Program-made: the position numbers and the translations under genes | Part shown: positions 9,146-17,804 of the stretch, in pieces | Layout: each line of letters starts with the position of its first letter | How positions within the stretch are numbered: position 1 is the first letter of the stretch | NCBI GenBank assembly: GCA_020637395.1 | Contig: JACJWA010000001.1 | Coordinates: forward strand, 62,001 to 126,000 | Length of the DNA: 64,000 nt | Direction: 5' to 3' | Source of the DNA: Calditrichota bacterium | Lineage (GTDB): Bacteria; Electryoneota; RPQS01 | The notes under the pieces: model-generated | Database searches by the model: none | Seen by the model: the letters and a program-made list of their open reading frames with translations, nothing else | What the model was told of the DNA's origin: nothing

Positions 9146-10062
9146 TGAGCGCAAACGCCGTTGAAGTGCGCAATGTTTCCAAGCGTTTTGGAGAAGTCCA
9201 TGCGCTGAATGAAGTCTCACTGACCATCAAGCAGGGAGATTTCTTTGGCTTGCTGGGACCCAACGGGGCAGGCAAGACCACGCTCATGCGCGTGCTCTGC
9301 GGATTGCTTGCGCCGGATCAAGGGGACGTGCGCATTCTGGACAGCAGCCTCGAACGCTGGCAAATTCCCTTCGCCGTCGGCGTCGTCCCACAGGACATCG
9401 CGCTCTATGACATGCTTTCCGCACGGAAAAATCTCGAGCTGTTCGGCAAACTGCGCGGACTCACCGGCAAGAAACTTGAAACCAGAATTGACTTCGTGCT
9501 TGACTTGATCGGGCTTTCCGACCGCGCAAAATCGCGGGTGAAAGGCTTCTCCGGCGGGATGAAACGGCGCTTGAATCTCGGCGTTGCCCTGCTTGCCGAA
9601 CCGCGTGTTCTTTTGCTCGATGAACCCACCGTCGGCGTGGATCCGCAATCGCGCGCCAGCATCTTCGAGCTGCTGGAAAGTCTGCACGGGCAAGGTGTGA
9701 CGATACTCTATACCACGCATTACATGGAAGAGGCCGAGCGGCTCTGCCGCACGATCGCTATTCTCGATCACGGCAAAATTCTGGGTGTGGGCTCGCTGGA
9801 AGAGTTGATCACAATGGTCAAGACGCCGCGCTTTGTGCGCCTGATTCTCCGCAGCGATTCCGAGAAGTTTCCCGCACTGGCCGGGGTTGCGAGCAAGCAA
9901 TCCGGGTTGCGCGTGGACTATGTTCCGACGTCGCAGGATGGGCTTGCAGAAATTCTCACGCAGCTCGCCGACTTTCACGGAGCGCAGCGTGTCGAGGTTG
10001 TCTCCCCGAATCTTGAAATGCTCTTTCTTGAACTCACCGGACGGGAGCTGCGCGACGCATGA
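9145..10062 (+). CDS. ABC-type exporter, ATP-binding protein
   Basis: 305 residues. Starts at a GTG that overlaps the preceding stop, with GGAGG at 9131-9135, nine bases upstream. All nucleotide-binding motifs are present: Walker A GPNGAGKTT near residue 40, Q-loop VGVVPQDIALYD, signature FSGGMKRRL, Walker B VLLLDEPTVGVD and switch His in YTTHYMEEAERLC. A C-terminal extension of about 85 residues follows, as in the DrrA/CcmA-like drug and polyketide exporter branch. It would energise the ABC-2 permease encoded next (4-base overlap ATGA). The substrate is unknown. Confidence 0.94.
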   Translation: MSANAVEVRNVSKRFGEVHALNEVSLTIKQGDFFGLLGPNGAGKTTLMRVLCGLLAPDQGDVRILDSSLERWQIPFAVGVVPQDIALYDMLSARKNLELFGKLRGLTGKKLETRIDFVLDLIGLSDRAKSRVKGFSGGMKRRLNLGVALLAEPRVLLLDEPTVGVDPQSRASIFELLESLHGQGVTILYTTHYMEEAERLCRTIAILDHGKILGVGSLEELITMVKTPRFVRLILRSDSEKFPALAGVASKQSGLRVDYVPTSQDGLAEILTQLADFHGAQRVEVVSPNLEMLFLELTGRELRDA

Positions 10063-11399
10063 AAAGAGTCTGGTATCTCGCGCGCAAAGATGTTGCGATC
10101 TTTCTGACCGATCCCGTCGCCATAGGTCTTGCGTTCATTGTGCCGATGGTGATGATTCTTGTCTTCGGCTTCGTCTTTGGCGGACAGGGAAAAGACGGAC
10201 TCGCCGAACTGAATGTGCTTGCTGTGAACGAAGACACGGGACCGGGCGGCGCGCGTCTCGTTCAGGCGCTGGACGGCCTCGAAGAGCTGAAACTGATCCA
10301 AAGATCCGTCAAAGAAAACACTCCGTTTGACAGCGCAAGCGCCTCAGCGCTTGTGGCCAAAGGAAGCTATTCCGCCGCGCTCGTGATTCCGCGCGACTTC
10401 TCCGACGGCGTTGCGGACGGCGAACTGCGCGCGCATATTCTCGAAGACACGCGCGATCCCGTCACGGCCGGTGTGCTCTTGGGACTGATGCAGAAGACCG
10501 CCTTCGAAACGTTTCCGATGCTCATGCCTTCGGCGATGATGTCGGGAATGCTCGACTCGATGGGAACGGTTGGATTCAACAGCGACCTCGCCAAAGCCAT
10601 CGAAAAGAATTTTGGAGTGGAGTTGCCGGACAGCGGCATGAGCTTCAAAGACATGGTTCCCCGCGACATGTTGTTGGGCGACGCCGGCGAAGCTTCCGAT
10701 TCAGGTTCATCGGGTCCAAACCTGGGCGCAGTGTTCAACAAGGTGAACCAGATCACGCGAACGCAAGTCGTCGGACAAAATGTCGTCAATCCCGCCGTCG
10801 CGCACACCACCGCGGGTACTGCCGTCATGTTCATGCTCTTCGGTGTCGGAGCCATTGCGGCGTCACTCTTGCGCGAAATGCACACGGGCACAGCCACGCG
10901 CTTACTCCTCATGGGTGCAACGTCCGGCGAAATTCTGCTCTCAAAACTGCTTTATGCCGTCGTGCTGGGCAGCCTCCAACTCTTTGCCATGATGGTCTAT
11001 GGTTGGCTGATTTTCAGTCTGCAAATCTGGGAACATCTGACACCGATGCTTGTCATGATCGTCGTCACCGCCGTCGTGATGAGCAGCGTCGGCCTGATCA
11101 TCTCCGCATTGTCACGCACCGAAGAGCAGGCCGCGGGATTTCAAGTCGTCATCATCCTCAGTATGTCCGCCATCGGCGGCGCGATGTTCCCAAGCTTCAT
11201 GCTGCCCGGCTTCATCAAAACCATCAGCAAAGTCACGCCCGTCTATTGGGCAATGCAGGGCTTCAACGACATCTTCTGGCGCAATCAAAGTCTATCAGGC
11301 ATCCTGCTCGAGTGCGGCATCTGTCTCGGCATGGCGGCGCTGATGACCACGCTCGCCGTGATGATTTTCCGCAGAAGACTCGCGAACGAACTCGGATAG
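10059..11399 (+). CDS. ABC-2 type exporter, permease
   Basis: 446 residues, starting inside the end of the ATPase gene (ATGA overlap), so the two are translationally coupled. Topology: a cytoplasmic start (MKRVWYLARKDVAIFLTDPV), first membrane helix (AIGLAFIVPMVMILVFGFVFGG), a large extracytoplasmic domain of about 200 residues, then five further helices from about residue 245, ending in a positively charged tail (FRRRLANELG). This layout fits the ABC2_membrane_3 (YhgE/YhfE-like) group. With the ATPase it forms a complete exporter as a dimer of each. The mid region GGAMFPSFMLPGFIKTISKV is typical of ABC-2 permeases. Substrate unknown; no biosynthesis genes are nearby. Confidence 0.92.
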   Translation: MKRVWYLARKDVAIFLTDPVAIGLAFIVPMVMILVFGFVFGGQGKDGLAELNVLAVNEDTGPGGARLVQALDGLEELKLIQRSVKENTPFDSASASALVAKGSYSAALVIPRDFSDGVADGELRAHILEDTRDPVTAGVLLGLMQKTAFETFPMLMPSAMMSGMLDSMGTVGFNSDLAKAIEKNFGVELPDSGMSFKDMVPRDMLLGDAGEASDSGSSGPNLGAVFNKVNQITRTQVVGQNVVNPAVAHTTAGTAVMFMLFGVGAIAASLLREMHTGTATRLLLMGATSGEILLSKLLYAVVLGSLQLFAMMVYGWLIFSLQIWEHLTPMLVMIVVTAVVMSSVGLIISALSRTEEQAAGFQVVIILSMSAIGGAMFPSFMLPGFIKTISKVTPVYWAMQGFNDIFWRNQSLSGILLECGICLGMAALMTTLAVMIFRRRLANELG

Positions 11400-11425
11400 A
11401 GTTCCGGGAATACGCAAAAAGATGA

Positions 11426-11453
11426 AAGCGCCCCAGCATTTGCCGGGGCGCTT
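11426..11453. terminator. Bidirectional terminator between exporter operon and typA
   Basis: A 9-bp perfect stem (AAGCGCCCC at 11426-11434 with GGGGCGCTT at 11445-11453) sits between two convergent genes. On the minus strand it is followed by TCATCTTTTTG; on the plus strand by CACGCTTTG. Confidence 0.85.
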
Positions 11454-11479
11454 CACGCTTTGGGATAATTAACAAGCTT

Positions 11480-13318
11480 CTATGCCGTGGCTGCTGCCGC
11501 GCGCTTAGCGGCCTGCTTGCGCGCCTCCTCGGACAAGTGCATTTTGCGCAGACGTATGGACTCCGGCGTCACCTCCACCAACTCATCATCATTGATAAAG
11601 GCAATCGCCTCTTCCAGCGACATCGGACGCGGCGGTGCAATCTTGTAGTTCTCATCGCTGCCCGACGCGCGCATGTTGGTCAGCTTCTTTTCGCGCACGA
11701 TATTCACGACCAGGTCATTGTCACGCGAGTTTTCACCGCACACCATGCCCTCATAGACCTGCGTTCCCGGCGCCACAAACACTTCGCCGCGATCCTGCAA
11801 ACTGTTCAGCGCATACGCCGTCACCCGGCCTTCGCGATCCGCAATCAACACGCCATTCGCGCGCTGCGTCACTTCGCCTTCCACCGGACGATAGTCGAGG
11901 AACTGCGAGTTCATGATTGCCGTGCCGCGCGTCATCGTCAACATGATCGGTCGAATGCCGATCAATCCGCGCATCGGAATCTCAAACGTCGTGCGCACCC
12001 AGCCCGTCGCATGATCCGTCATGTGCGTCATCCTGCCACGCCGCATGCCCAATGTGCTCGTGATCACACCCACAAACTCTTCAGGGCAATCAATCAGCAC
12101 GGATTCATACGGCTCCATGCGCTTGCCGTTGACCGTCTTGAACAGCACGCGCGGACGCCCCACATTCATTTCATAGCCTTCGCGCCGCATCGTTTCAATA
12201 AGAATCGCCATCTGCAATTCGCCGCGGCCATAGACACGATAGCCGTCCATGTTCTCGGCATCTTCCACGCGCAGCGCGGGGTTGCCCTGAATCTCTTTGA
12301 ATAGCCGATCGCGAATCTGCCGCGTCGTCACGTACTTGCCCTCGCGGCCCGCAAACGGCGACGTGTTCACGCTAAACACCATCTCGAGCGTCGGTTCGTC
12401 AATCTTCAGAGGCGGCAGCGGACGCGGATCGAGCACGGAGGTCACCGTGTCGCCGATATCCATGTTCTCGACTCCCGCCAGCGCGACGATCTCGCCCGCC
12501 CACGCGCTCTTCGCATCCACACGTGCCAAGCCTTCATACGTGTAGAGCTGCGTGACCTTTGCCTGCGCGCGACTGCCGTCGTTCTTGATCAGCATCACCT
12601 GCTCGGCCTGATTGATCGTGCCGTTGGCAATTCTGCCGATGCCGATTCTTCCCACGTAGTCGCTGTAGTCCAGAGTCGTAATCTGCAATTGCAGCGGCGC
12701 TTCGTCGTCATAGACCGGAGCCGGAACTTTGTCAAACAACAGCCTGAAGAGCGGCATCAGGTTCTCACCTTCCACGCTCAGATCATGCGTCGCGGTGCCC
12801 AGCTTCGCGTTGGTGTAGACCACCGGAAAATGACACTGCTCTTCGGTCGCATCCAAATCGAGAAACAGCTCCAGCACTTCGTCCAGCACCTGCCCGATCC
12901 GCGCGTCCGGGCGATCAATCTTGTTGATCACGACAATCGGAGACAACCCAAGTTCCAATGCGTTCGACAAAACGTATCGCGTCTGCGGAAGCGGCCCTTC
13001 GCTGGCATCCACCAGCAGCAGACAGCCGTCTACCATCCGCAAGACGCGCTGCACCTGACCGCCGAAATCCGCGTGGCCCGGCGTATCCAAAATATTGATG
13101 ATATTGTCCTGCCAACGAATCGTCGTGTTCTTCGAGAGGATCGTAATGCCCTTCTCGCGCTCGAGATCGAGCTTGTCCATCACGCGCTCCGCCACCTGCT
13201 GATTCTCGCGAAACACGCCCGCCTGATGCAGCATCGCATCCACCAGCGTCGTCTTACCGTGGTCCACGTGCGCGATGATCGCCACGTTACGTATGTTGTC
13301 TCTGGTCTTTCTGGCCAT
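11480..13318 (-). CDS. typA: Translational GTPase TypA/BipA
   Basis: 612 residues, the usual length. N-terminal translation-factor GTPase domain with AHVDHGKTTLVDAML (G1), DTPGHADFGGQV (G3) and NKIDRP (G4), then the beta-barrel domain, two EF-G-like domains and the TypA-specific C-terminal domain (LTNMRASGSDENYKIAPPRPMSLEEAI, with a basic tail). TypA binds ribosomes and is needed for ribosome assembly or translation under cold and other stress. Its ATG overlaps the stop of the upstream FMN reductase gene by one base (TAATG), so the two are probably co-transcribed. Confidence 0.97.
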   Translation of the reverse strand: MARKTRDNIRNVAIIAHVDHGKTTLVDAMLHQAGVFRENQQVAERVMDKLDLEREKGITILSKNTTIRWQDNIINILDTPGHADFGGQVQRVLRMVDGCLLLVDASEGPLPQTRYVLSNALELGLSPIVVINKIDRPDARIGQVLDEVLELFLDLDATEEQCHFPVVYTNAKLGTATHDLSVEGENLMPLFRLLFDKVPAPVYDDEAPLQLQITTLDYSDYVGRIGIGRIANGTINQAEQVMLIKNDGSRAQAKVTQLYTYEGLARVDAKSAWAGEIVALAGVENMDIGDTVTSVLDPRPLPPLKIDEPTLEMVFSVNTSPFAGREGKYVTTRQIRDRLFKEIQGNPALRVEDAENMDGYRVYGRGELQMAILIETMRREGYEMNVGRPRVLFKTVNGKRMEPYESVLIDCPEEFVGVITSTLGMRRGRMTHMTDHATGWVRTTFEIPMRGLIGIRPIMLTMTRGTAIMNSQFLDYRPVEGEVTQRANGVLIADREGRVTAYALNSLQDRGEVFVAPGTQVYEGMVCGENSRDNDLVVNIVREKKLTNMRASGSDENYKIAPPRPMSLEEAIAFINDDELVEVTPESIRLRKMHLSEEARKQAAKRAAAATA

Positions 13319-13884
13319 TAAGGAATTGTTGCTCCGGTCACTTTCTTTGTCAGCTCGAGCAGCTGCCCGAGTACTTTATCCATCCGAGAAACCAAGTCTG
13401 TGTCAAGCAGAGTGCCCCGTTCGTCCCAAACCGTGCTTGCTCTGGGAATCGTCACAGTTTGCGGTAGAACGATCGCGCCCATGGTCGAAAACGAGTAGCG
13501 CAAAGAGGATTGCATGCGATTCGTGCCCCAGGGCCCTTCACTTGCGCCCATCAGCATCACCACTTTGCCCGGCCACGGACTCCCGCCGCCCCGCGTCGTC
13601 CAATCCAGCACGTTCTTCAGCATGCCCGGCACGCCGCCGTTGTATTCCGGGCTCGAAATCACGACCGCGTGCGTAGCGGCAATCCGCTGTTTCAGGTCGG
13701 TCATCGCAGCAGGAATTCCGCTCGCCGATTCGAGATCGCCGTCATAAGGCGGAGCGGAGAAGAGCTTCAGATCCAATATATCAGTCTCAATCCCCTTTTG
13801 AGTCAGCAAATCCTCTGCGATCCCCGCAAGTCTTCTGTTGTAAGAACCGGCTCGCAAGGAGCCGGGAATTACTGCAATCTTCAC
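13318..13884 (-). CDS. NADPH-dependent FMN reductase family protein
   Basis: 188 residues with a flavodoxin-like fold. Visible: an N-terminal phosphate-binding loop PGSLRAGSYNRRLA (residues 8-21), the YDGDLE segment of this family, and SSPEYNGGVPGMLKNVLDW, the hallmark of NADPH-dependent FMN reductases (SsuE/azobenzene reductase/ChrR-like). These soluble enzymes use NAD(P)H to reduce FMN, quinones, chromate or azo compounds; the true substrate cannot be told. It lies directly upstream of typA with a one-base overlap and 15 bases downstream of tag. Confidence 0.93.
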   Translation of the reverse strand: MKIAVIPGSLRAGSYNRRLAGIAEDLLTQKGIETDILDLKLFSAPPYDGDLESASGIPAAMTDLKQRIAATHAVVISSPEYNGGVPGMLKNVLDWTTRGGGSPWPGKVVMLMGASEGPWGTNRMQSSLRYSFSTMGAIVLPQTVTIPRASTVWDERGTLLDTDLVSRMDKVLGQLLELTKKVTGATIP

Positions 13885-13899
13885 TCTTCTTCCCCCGTG

Positions 13900-14487
13900 C
13901 TATGCTTTGGCAAGTTTCGCGCACTCCTTGTGCCGGAAACAGTCCACCGCATGATCATTCACCATCCCCGCCGCCTGCATATAGGCGTAGCAAATCGTGG
14001 ATCCCACAAACTTGAATCCGCGCTTCTGTAAATCCTTGCTCATCGCGTCCGAAACCTCCGTTTTCGCCGGGATCTCGGACATGCTCTTGATCTTGCTTAC
14101 CAGTTGCTTGCCTTTCGTGAACTGCCAGATATAGGCATCAAAACTGCCGAACTCCTTCTGCACGTCCATCAGAGCCTTTGCATTCAGAATCGTGGCCTGA
14201 ATCTTCTGCCGGTTGCGCACGATCCCGGCGTCATTCATCAGCCGCTCGAACTCCTTGTCCCCAAACTTCGCCACCTTCTTGTAGTCGAAGTTCGCGAACG
14301 CCTTGCGGAAGTTCTCGCGCTTGTGCAAAATCGTCCGCCACGACAGCCCCGCCTGAAACGCGTCCAGCACCAGATACTCGAAGTGCTTCCGGTCGTCATG
14401 CACCGGCACACCCCAATCGGTGTCGTGATACTCGATCATCAGTTCATCCGCGCCCGGCCATCCGCAGCGCTTCACGGTCTTAGGCAT
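13900..14487 (-). CDS. tag: DNA-3-methyladenine glycosylase I
   Basis: 195 residues, family length. Starts MPKTVKRCGWPGADELMIEYHDTDWGVP: the Tag signature with zinc ligands Cys8 and His21. The second half of the site is in NDHAVDCFRH near the C-terminus (His-x3-Cys). The body has FQAGLSWRTILHKRENFRKAF and GSTICYAYMQAAGMVNDH, typical of Tag. It removes 3-methyladenine from alkylated DNA, starting base excision repair. An AlkD-like repair gene is also present in this window at 48656. Confidence 0.96.
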   Translation of the reverse strand: MPKTVKRCGWPGADELMIEYHDTDWGVPVHDDRKHFEYLVLDAFQAGLSWRTILHKRENFRKAFANFDYKKVAKFGDKEFERLMNDAGIVRNRQKIQATILNAKALMDVQKEFGSFDAYIWQFTKGKQLVSKIKSMSEIPAKTEVSDAMSKDLQKRGFKFVGSTICYAYMQAAGMVNDHAVDCFRHKECAKLAKA

Positions 14488-14523
14488 ATCATCTCCCCAA
14501 GCAGAGTCATCAGGTCAGCTTCT

Positions 14524-14587
14524 CCCGAGCAGGGTCTCCAGACCCTCGACATTCCCCGAGCAGGGTCTCCAGACCCTGCCGGAATCT
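14524..14587. repeat. REP-like palindromic element, two tandem copies
   Basis: Two copies lie head to tail between tag and the S9 peptidase: CCCGAGCAGGGTCTCCAGAC then CCTCGACATT (14524 on), and the fuller copy at 14555-14587 whose left half CCGAGCAGGGTCT pairs with the right half AGACCCTG, followed by CCGGAATC. The same element, in either orientation, recurs at 49934, 49976, 53776 and 55745, with degenerate relatives at 16668 and 61426. Confidence 0.85.
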
Positions 14588-14598
14588 CGGCCGCGCGT

Positions 14599-16626
14599 CT
14601 ACTTCTTCAAATACTTCGCAAACCACTCATGATACGCTTCCATGCGCACCACTCGGCGATCTGGTCTGCCGCCCCGCGATAGCCCGTGCGATTCTTCGGG
14701 GAATCTTAGGAATTCCACAGTGCGTCCGCGCACCTTCAGCGCCACAAACAACTGCTCCGCCTGTTCCATCGCACAGCGCAAGTCATTCTCGCTATGCACA
14801 ATCAGCAGCGGATCGCGAATCTTGTCCGCATAGGTCAACGGAGACATCCACTCGTAGCCTTCCGGATTGTCCCAATAGTGACCGCCGAATTCCGTGTGAT
14901 CGTAGTATCCGATATCCGATGAGCCGTGGAACGTCTTCAGTTCAACCACCGAGCGATCCGTCACGCCGCAGCGATAGCGCCGCGTGTGGCCCAGCGCCCA
15001 GTTGGTCATGTAGCCGCCGTAGCTGCCTCCGCAGATGCCGATGCGATTGGACTTCACATACTTCTGAGCTTCCAGCCAATCGGTCACCGCTTCCACGTCT
15101 TCCCAATCCTTCGTGCCCCATGCCGCTACAATAGATTCCGCCCAGTCCTTGCCGTAGCCCTGACTGCCGCGCGGATTCGGGCAAGCCACAACATAGCCCT
15201 GCGCGGCCAAGACATGCATCTCGTGGAAGAACACGCGCGCATACTGCGTGCGCGGTCCGCCGTGAATGAACACAACTCCCGGATACTTCTTGCGCGGCGA
15301 AAAATCCGGCGGCAGGAACACAAACGTATGCACCTTCGCCCCGTCCGTCGAAGGAATCTTGACGTCCAACACCTTCGATAACTGCACCGATTTCAAATAC
15401 TCCGCGTTGTGCGCCAACACCTTGCGGAACGATGCGCCCTTCTTGGAAATGTCCTCGCACAAATGAAAATCGCCCAGCGCGCTGAAACCCGCGTGAACCA
15501 CAACCATCGCGTTGCTGCGCAAATCAAAAATCGGAGCCTGACCCGCGGCCTTCCAGAACTTCACCGGCTCGCCGCCCGCAATCGGAGTCCGCATAATCGC
15601 CACGTCGCCGCGATCCGAGATAGGATAGAAGATGCTTCTGGAATCCTTGCTCCACGCGACTCTCGCTTCCTCAAAATCAAATCCAATGTCCGACAAACTA
15701 AGATCCATCGCCTGACGATCATAGCCCGGAGTCAGATTCTTGATCTTGCCGTTCCGCAAATCCACCCGCCACGGATGAACCGGCTCCACTCCCCACGCAT
15801 CTTTCTTGTTGTGATGCCCGAGATAAACCAGCCACTTGCCGTCCGGCGAAAAACTCAGACTGCCCTTCTCGCCCTGCGGTCCGTCCAGTGTCTTGCTTCG
15901 TCCGCTCTTCAGATTCAGAAAGACAATGTCATTGTCGTATTGATTCTGATCCGGGTCGCGGTGCGAATTTGCCACGTAAGCCAGGATATTACTGTCTGCC
16001 GATACCGCAAACGCGCCGTCGTCGGCCTGACCCTTGGTCAACTGCGTCCACTTTCCCGAAGCCAATTCCAGCTTGTAGAAATGGTATCTGTCCTGCGGAA
16101 AGAACCCCACGCCGTCCAAACGATAGAACAGTCGCGTGATGCGCCGCACCACCGGGGCTTTGCTCTCAGGTTCCCGGCCCTCGGCAATTGCCTTCTCTGC
16201 GTCCGCGTCCGGATCAGCCTTGCGGAACTTCACCACCAAACACGTGTCGTCACATGCCCACGCCAAACTCGCAAGCGACCCGCGGCCTTTCCACAATTGC
16301 ACAGGCGAGCCGCCGTCCACATTCAAGCAATAAATCCTGTCCTCACCTTTTTCATTGCGAAAAAAGGTCAGCTTCTTTCCGTCGCGCGACCAGACCGGCG
16401 AGCGATCCGTGTGGTCGCCCGACGTCCAGCGCGTGCTTTGACCCGTGCTCAAATCCAGAATATGCAGATTTGCAAAGGTCTTATTCTTCTTCTCGTCCAC
16501 CCACGAGCGCGTGTACGCCGCAAACTTGCCGTCCGGTGACACCGCCAGCGATTTGGGCATTTCAAACTTCTTGAAATCGTGAATGGAAACCGGGACCTTC
16601 TTCGGTGCGCGAGAACTACGTGACAT
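14599..16626 (-). CDS. S9 family peptidase (acylaminoacyl-peptidase/dipeptidyl aminopeptidase-like)
   Basis: 675 residues. N-terminal half is a WD40/TolB-like propeller (repeats such as SLAVSPDGKFAAYTRSW, SLSFSPDGKWLVYLGH, SADSNILAYVAN); C-terminal half is the alpha/beta-hydrolase domain. The catalytic triad is visible: Ser534 in GGSYGGYM, Asp614 in HSENDLR and His646 in PEESHG. The oxyanion region FIHGGPRTQYARVFFHEMHVL is present. It should cleave short peptides from the N-terminus. No signal peptide is seen, so it is probably cytoplasmic. The start ATG (16626) has no strong ribosome site, and the ATG at residue 24 (MPKSLAVSPDGKF) is an alternative. REP-like elements flank it on both sides. 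Confidence 0.94.
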   Translation of the reverse strand: MSRSSRAPKKVPVSIHDFKKFEMPKSLAVSPDGKFAAYTRSWVDEKKNKTFANLHILDLSTGQSTRWTSGDHTDRSPVWSRDGKKLTFFRNEKGEDRIYCLNVDGGSPVQLWKGRGSLASLAWACDDTCLVVKFRKADPDADAEKAIAEGREPESKAPVVRRITRLFYRLDGVGFFPQDRYHFYKLELASGKWTQLTKGQADDGAFAVSADSNILAYVANSHRDPDQNQYDNDIVFLNLKSGRSKTLDGPQGEKGSLSFSPDGKWLVYLGHHNKKDAWGVEPVHPWRVDLRNGKIKNLTPGYDRQAMDLSLSDIGFDFEEARVAWSKDSRSIFYPISDRGDVAIMRTPIAGGEPVKFWKAAGQAPIFDLRSNAMVVVHAGFSALGDFHLCEDISKKGASFRKVLAHNAEYLKSVQLSKVLDVKIPSTDGAKVHTFVFLPPDFSPRKKYPGVVFIHGGPRTQYARVFFHEMHVLAAQGYVVACPNPRGSQGYGKDWAESIVAAWGTKDWEDVEAVTDWLEAQKYVKSNRIGICGGSYGGYMTNWALGHTRRYRCGVTDRSVVELKTFHGSSDIGYYDHTEFGGHYWDNPEGYEWMSPLTYADKIRDPLLIVHSENDLRCAMEQAEQLFVALKVRGRTVEFLRFPEESHGLSRGGRPDRRVVRMEAYHEWFAKYLKK

Positions 16627-16667
16627 GGTTGGAAAACCCCAATGAATTGAAACTCAACTCCCCAATA

Positions 16668-16697
16668 TAGAGCGGGGCCCAGACCCCCCGCCGATCC
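16668..16697. repeat. Degenerate REP-like element
   Basis: GAGCGGGGCCCAGACCCC then CCGCCGATCC keeps the flanks (GAGCGGG and CCGCCGATC) of the element seen at 14524, 49934, 53776 and 55745, but the loop is shortened. It lies between corA and the S9 peptidase. Called by similarity to the other copies; weaker than them. Confidence 0.55.
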
Positions 16698-16712
16698 AAA
16701 TGTGCTGTTTGC

Positions 16713-17798
16713 TTACAGCCAATTCCGTTTCTTGAAATACGTGATCATGACCGCAACTGCGATGGCCATGACTCCCAGCGCCGCAAGATAACCATAGGTC
16801 CACCTGAGCTCCGGCATATGCAGGAAGTTCATTCCCCAAATCCCGGCCAGAAATGTCAGCGGCAGAAAGATTGTGGAAATCACCGTCAGAACGCGCATCA
16901 CGTCATTCTGCCGCAAGGACAACCGCGACAGATAAACTTCAAGCGTGGCCGAGTCCAATTCGCGGAGCGTGTCTATGGACTCCGCCACATGCAGCGCGTG
17001 ATCATACACATCGCGCAAATACGCACGCGTCGCCGGATGAATCAATCCCGACTCCCGGCGCTCGAGCGCACTCAAAACATCCCTTAGCGGCATGATGCTC
17101 GACCGCAAGCCCAGCAACTCGTGCCGAGTGTCAAACAAATCCTGCAAAATCTCCCGGCTGTTCGGCGATTCCATCACCTGGGATTGAAGCGCGTCCAATC
17201 TGCTTCCCAATTCATCCAGCGCGACGAAATACTGATCCACCAGAATATCCAGCAGACGATAGAGCAAGTAATCCGCGCCGTTGGCACGCGCCAAGCCCTG
17301 CCCCGACCTGAGACGCTCGCGAACCGTCTGAAACTCCGAAGGCTCCTGCTCGCAAAACGTGAAGACAAATCCCTCACCCAAGGCAATCGTCAGCTGCGAG
17401 TCATCCAAAGACTGCGTGTCCGGATTTCGCTCGAAGTCCCGCATGAACACAAACAGCCGGTCTTCATCTTCCTCAAGCTTCGTGCGCTGAGTCGTGTTCG
17501 CAATGTCCTCAAGCAGCAACGGATGAAACAGCAGCCGGCGGCCAATCTCTTCCAGCAGCGTCGTATTCGATAGTCCGTCCAGGCTGATCCACTTCGTTCC
17601 GTCTTGCTGCAAAAACTCGGCAATCTCGTCTGCACCGGCTAACTCGCGCTCCTCAAAAACATCAGGAGCATACCGCAGCCCCCGAAGCACAACATCCCGG
17701 CCCGTCGGTTCACCGGAATAGGTCACACTCCCGGGCAAATGGCCTGCTTTGAACGACGACTTGCGCTTCTTTCGCTTGCGAGATCGAGACTGAGCCAT
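16713..17798 (-). CDS. corA: CorA-type magnesium/cobalt transporter
   Basis: 361 residues. A basic start (MAQSRSRKRKKRKSSFKAG), a cytoplasmic alpha/beta domain (WISLDGLSNTTLLEEIGRRLLFHPLLLEDI is the CorA 'HPL.LED' segment), a long helical stalk, then two C-terminal helices with the diagnostic GMN motif (LTFLAGIWGMNFLHMPELRW) in the loop and a lysine-rich end (FKKRNWL). CorA forms a pentameric channel for Mg2+ and some divalent metals in the inner membrane. It lies 6 bases downstream of the zinc-ribbon membrane protein gene, probably in one transcript. Confidence 0.96.
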   Translation of the reverse strand: MAQSRSRKRKKRKSSFKAGHLPGSVTYSGEPTGRDVVLRGLRYAPDVFEERELAGADEIAEFLQQDGTKWISLDGLSNTTLLEEIGRRLLFHPLLLEDIANTTQRTKLEEDEDRLFVFMRDFERNPDTQSLDDSQLTIALGEGFVFTFCEQEPSEFQTVRERLRSGQGLARANGADYLLYRLLDILVDQYFVALDELGSRLDALQSQVMESPNSREILQDLFDTRHELLGLRSSIMPLRDVLSALERRESGLIHPATRAYLRDVYDHALHVAESIDTLRELDSATLEVYLSRLSLRQNDVMRVLTVISTIFLPLTFLAGIWGMNFLHMPELRWTYGYLAALGVMAIAVAVMITYFKKRNWL

Positions 17799-17804
17799 CT
17801 CCGA

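Noticed and set aside
14524..14587. Two adjacent palindromes considered as a short CRISPR array
   Set aside because: Only two units, no unique 30-base spacer between them, no cas gene; copies occur singly elsewhere. They fit a dispersed REP-like family better.
15409..16539. Antisense frame of 376 codons opposite the S9 peptidase
   Set aside because: No ribosome site, no motifs, His/Arg-rich; the peptidase on the other strand has an intact catalytic triad.
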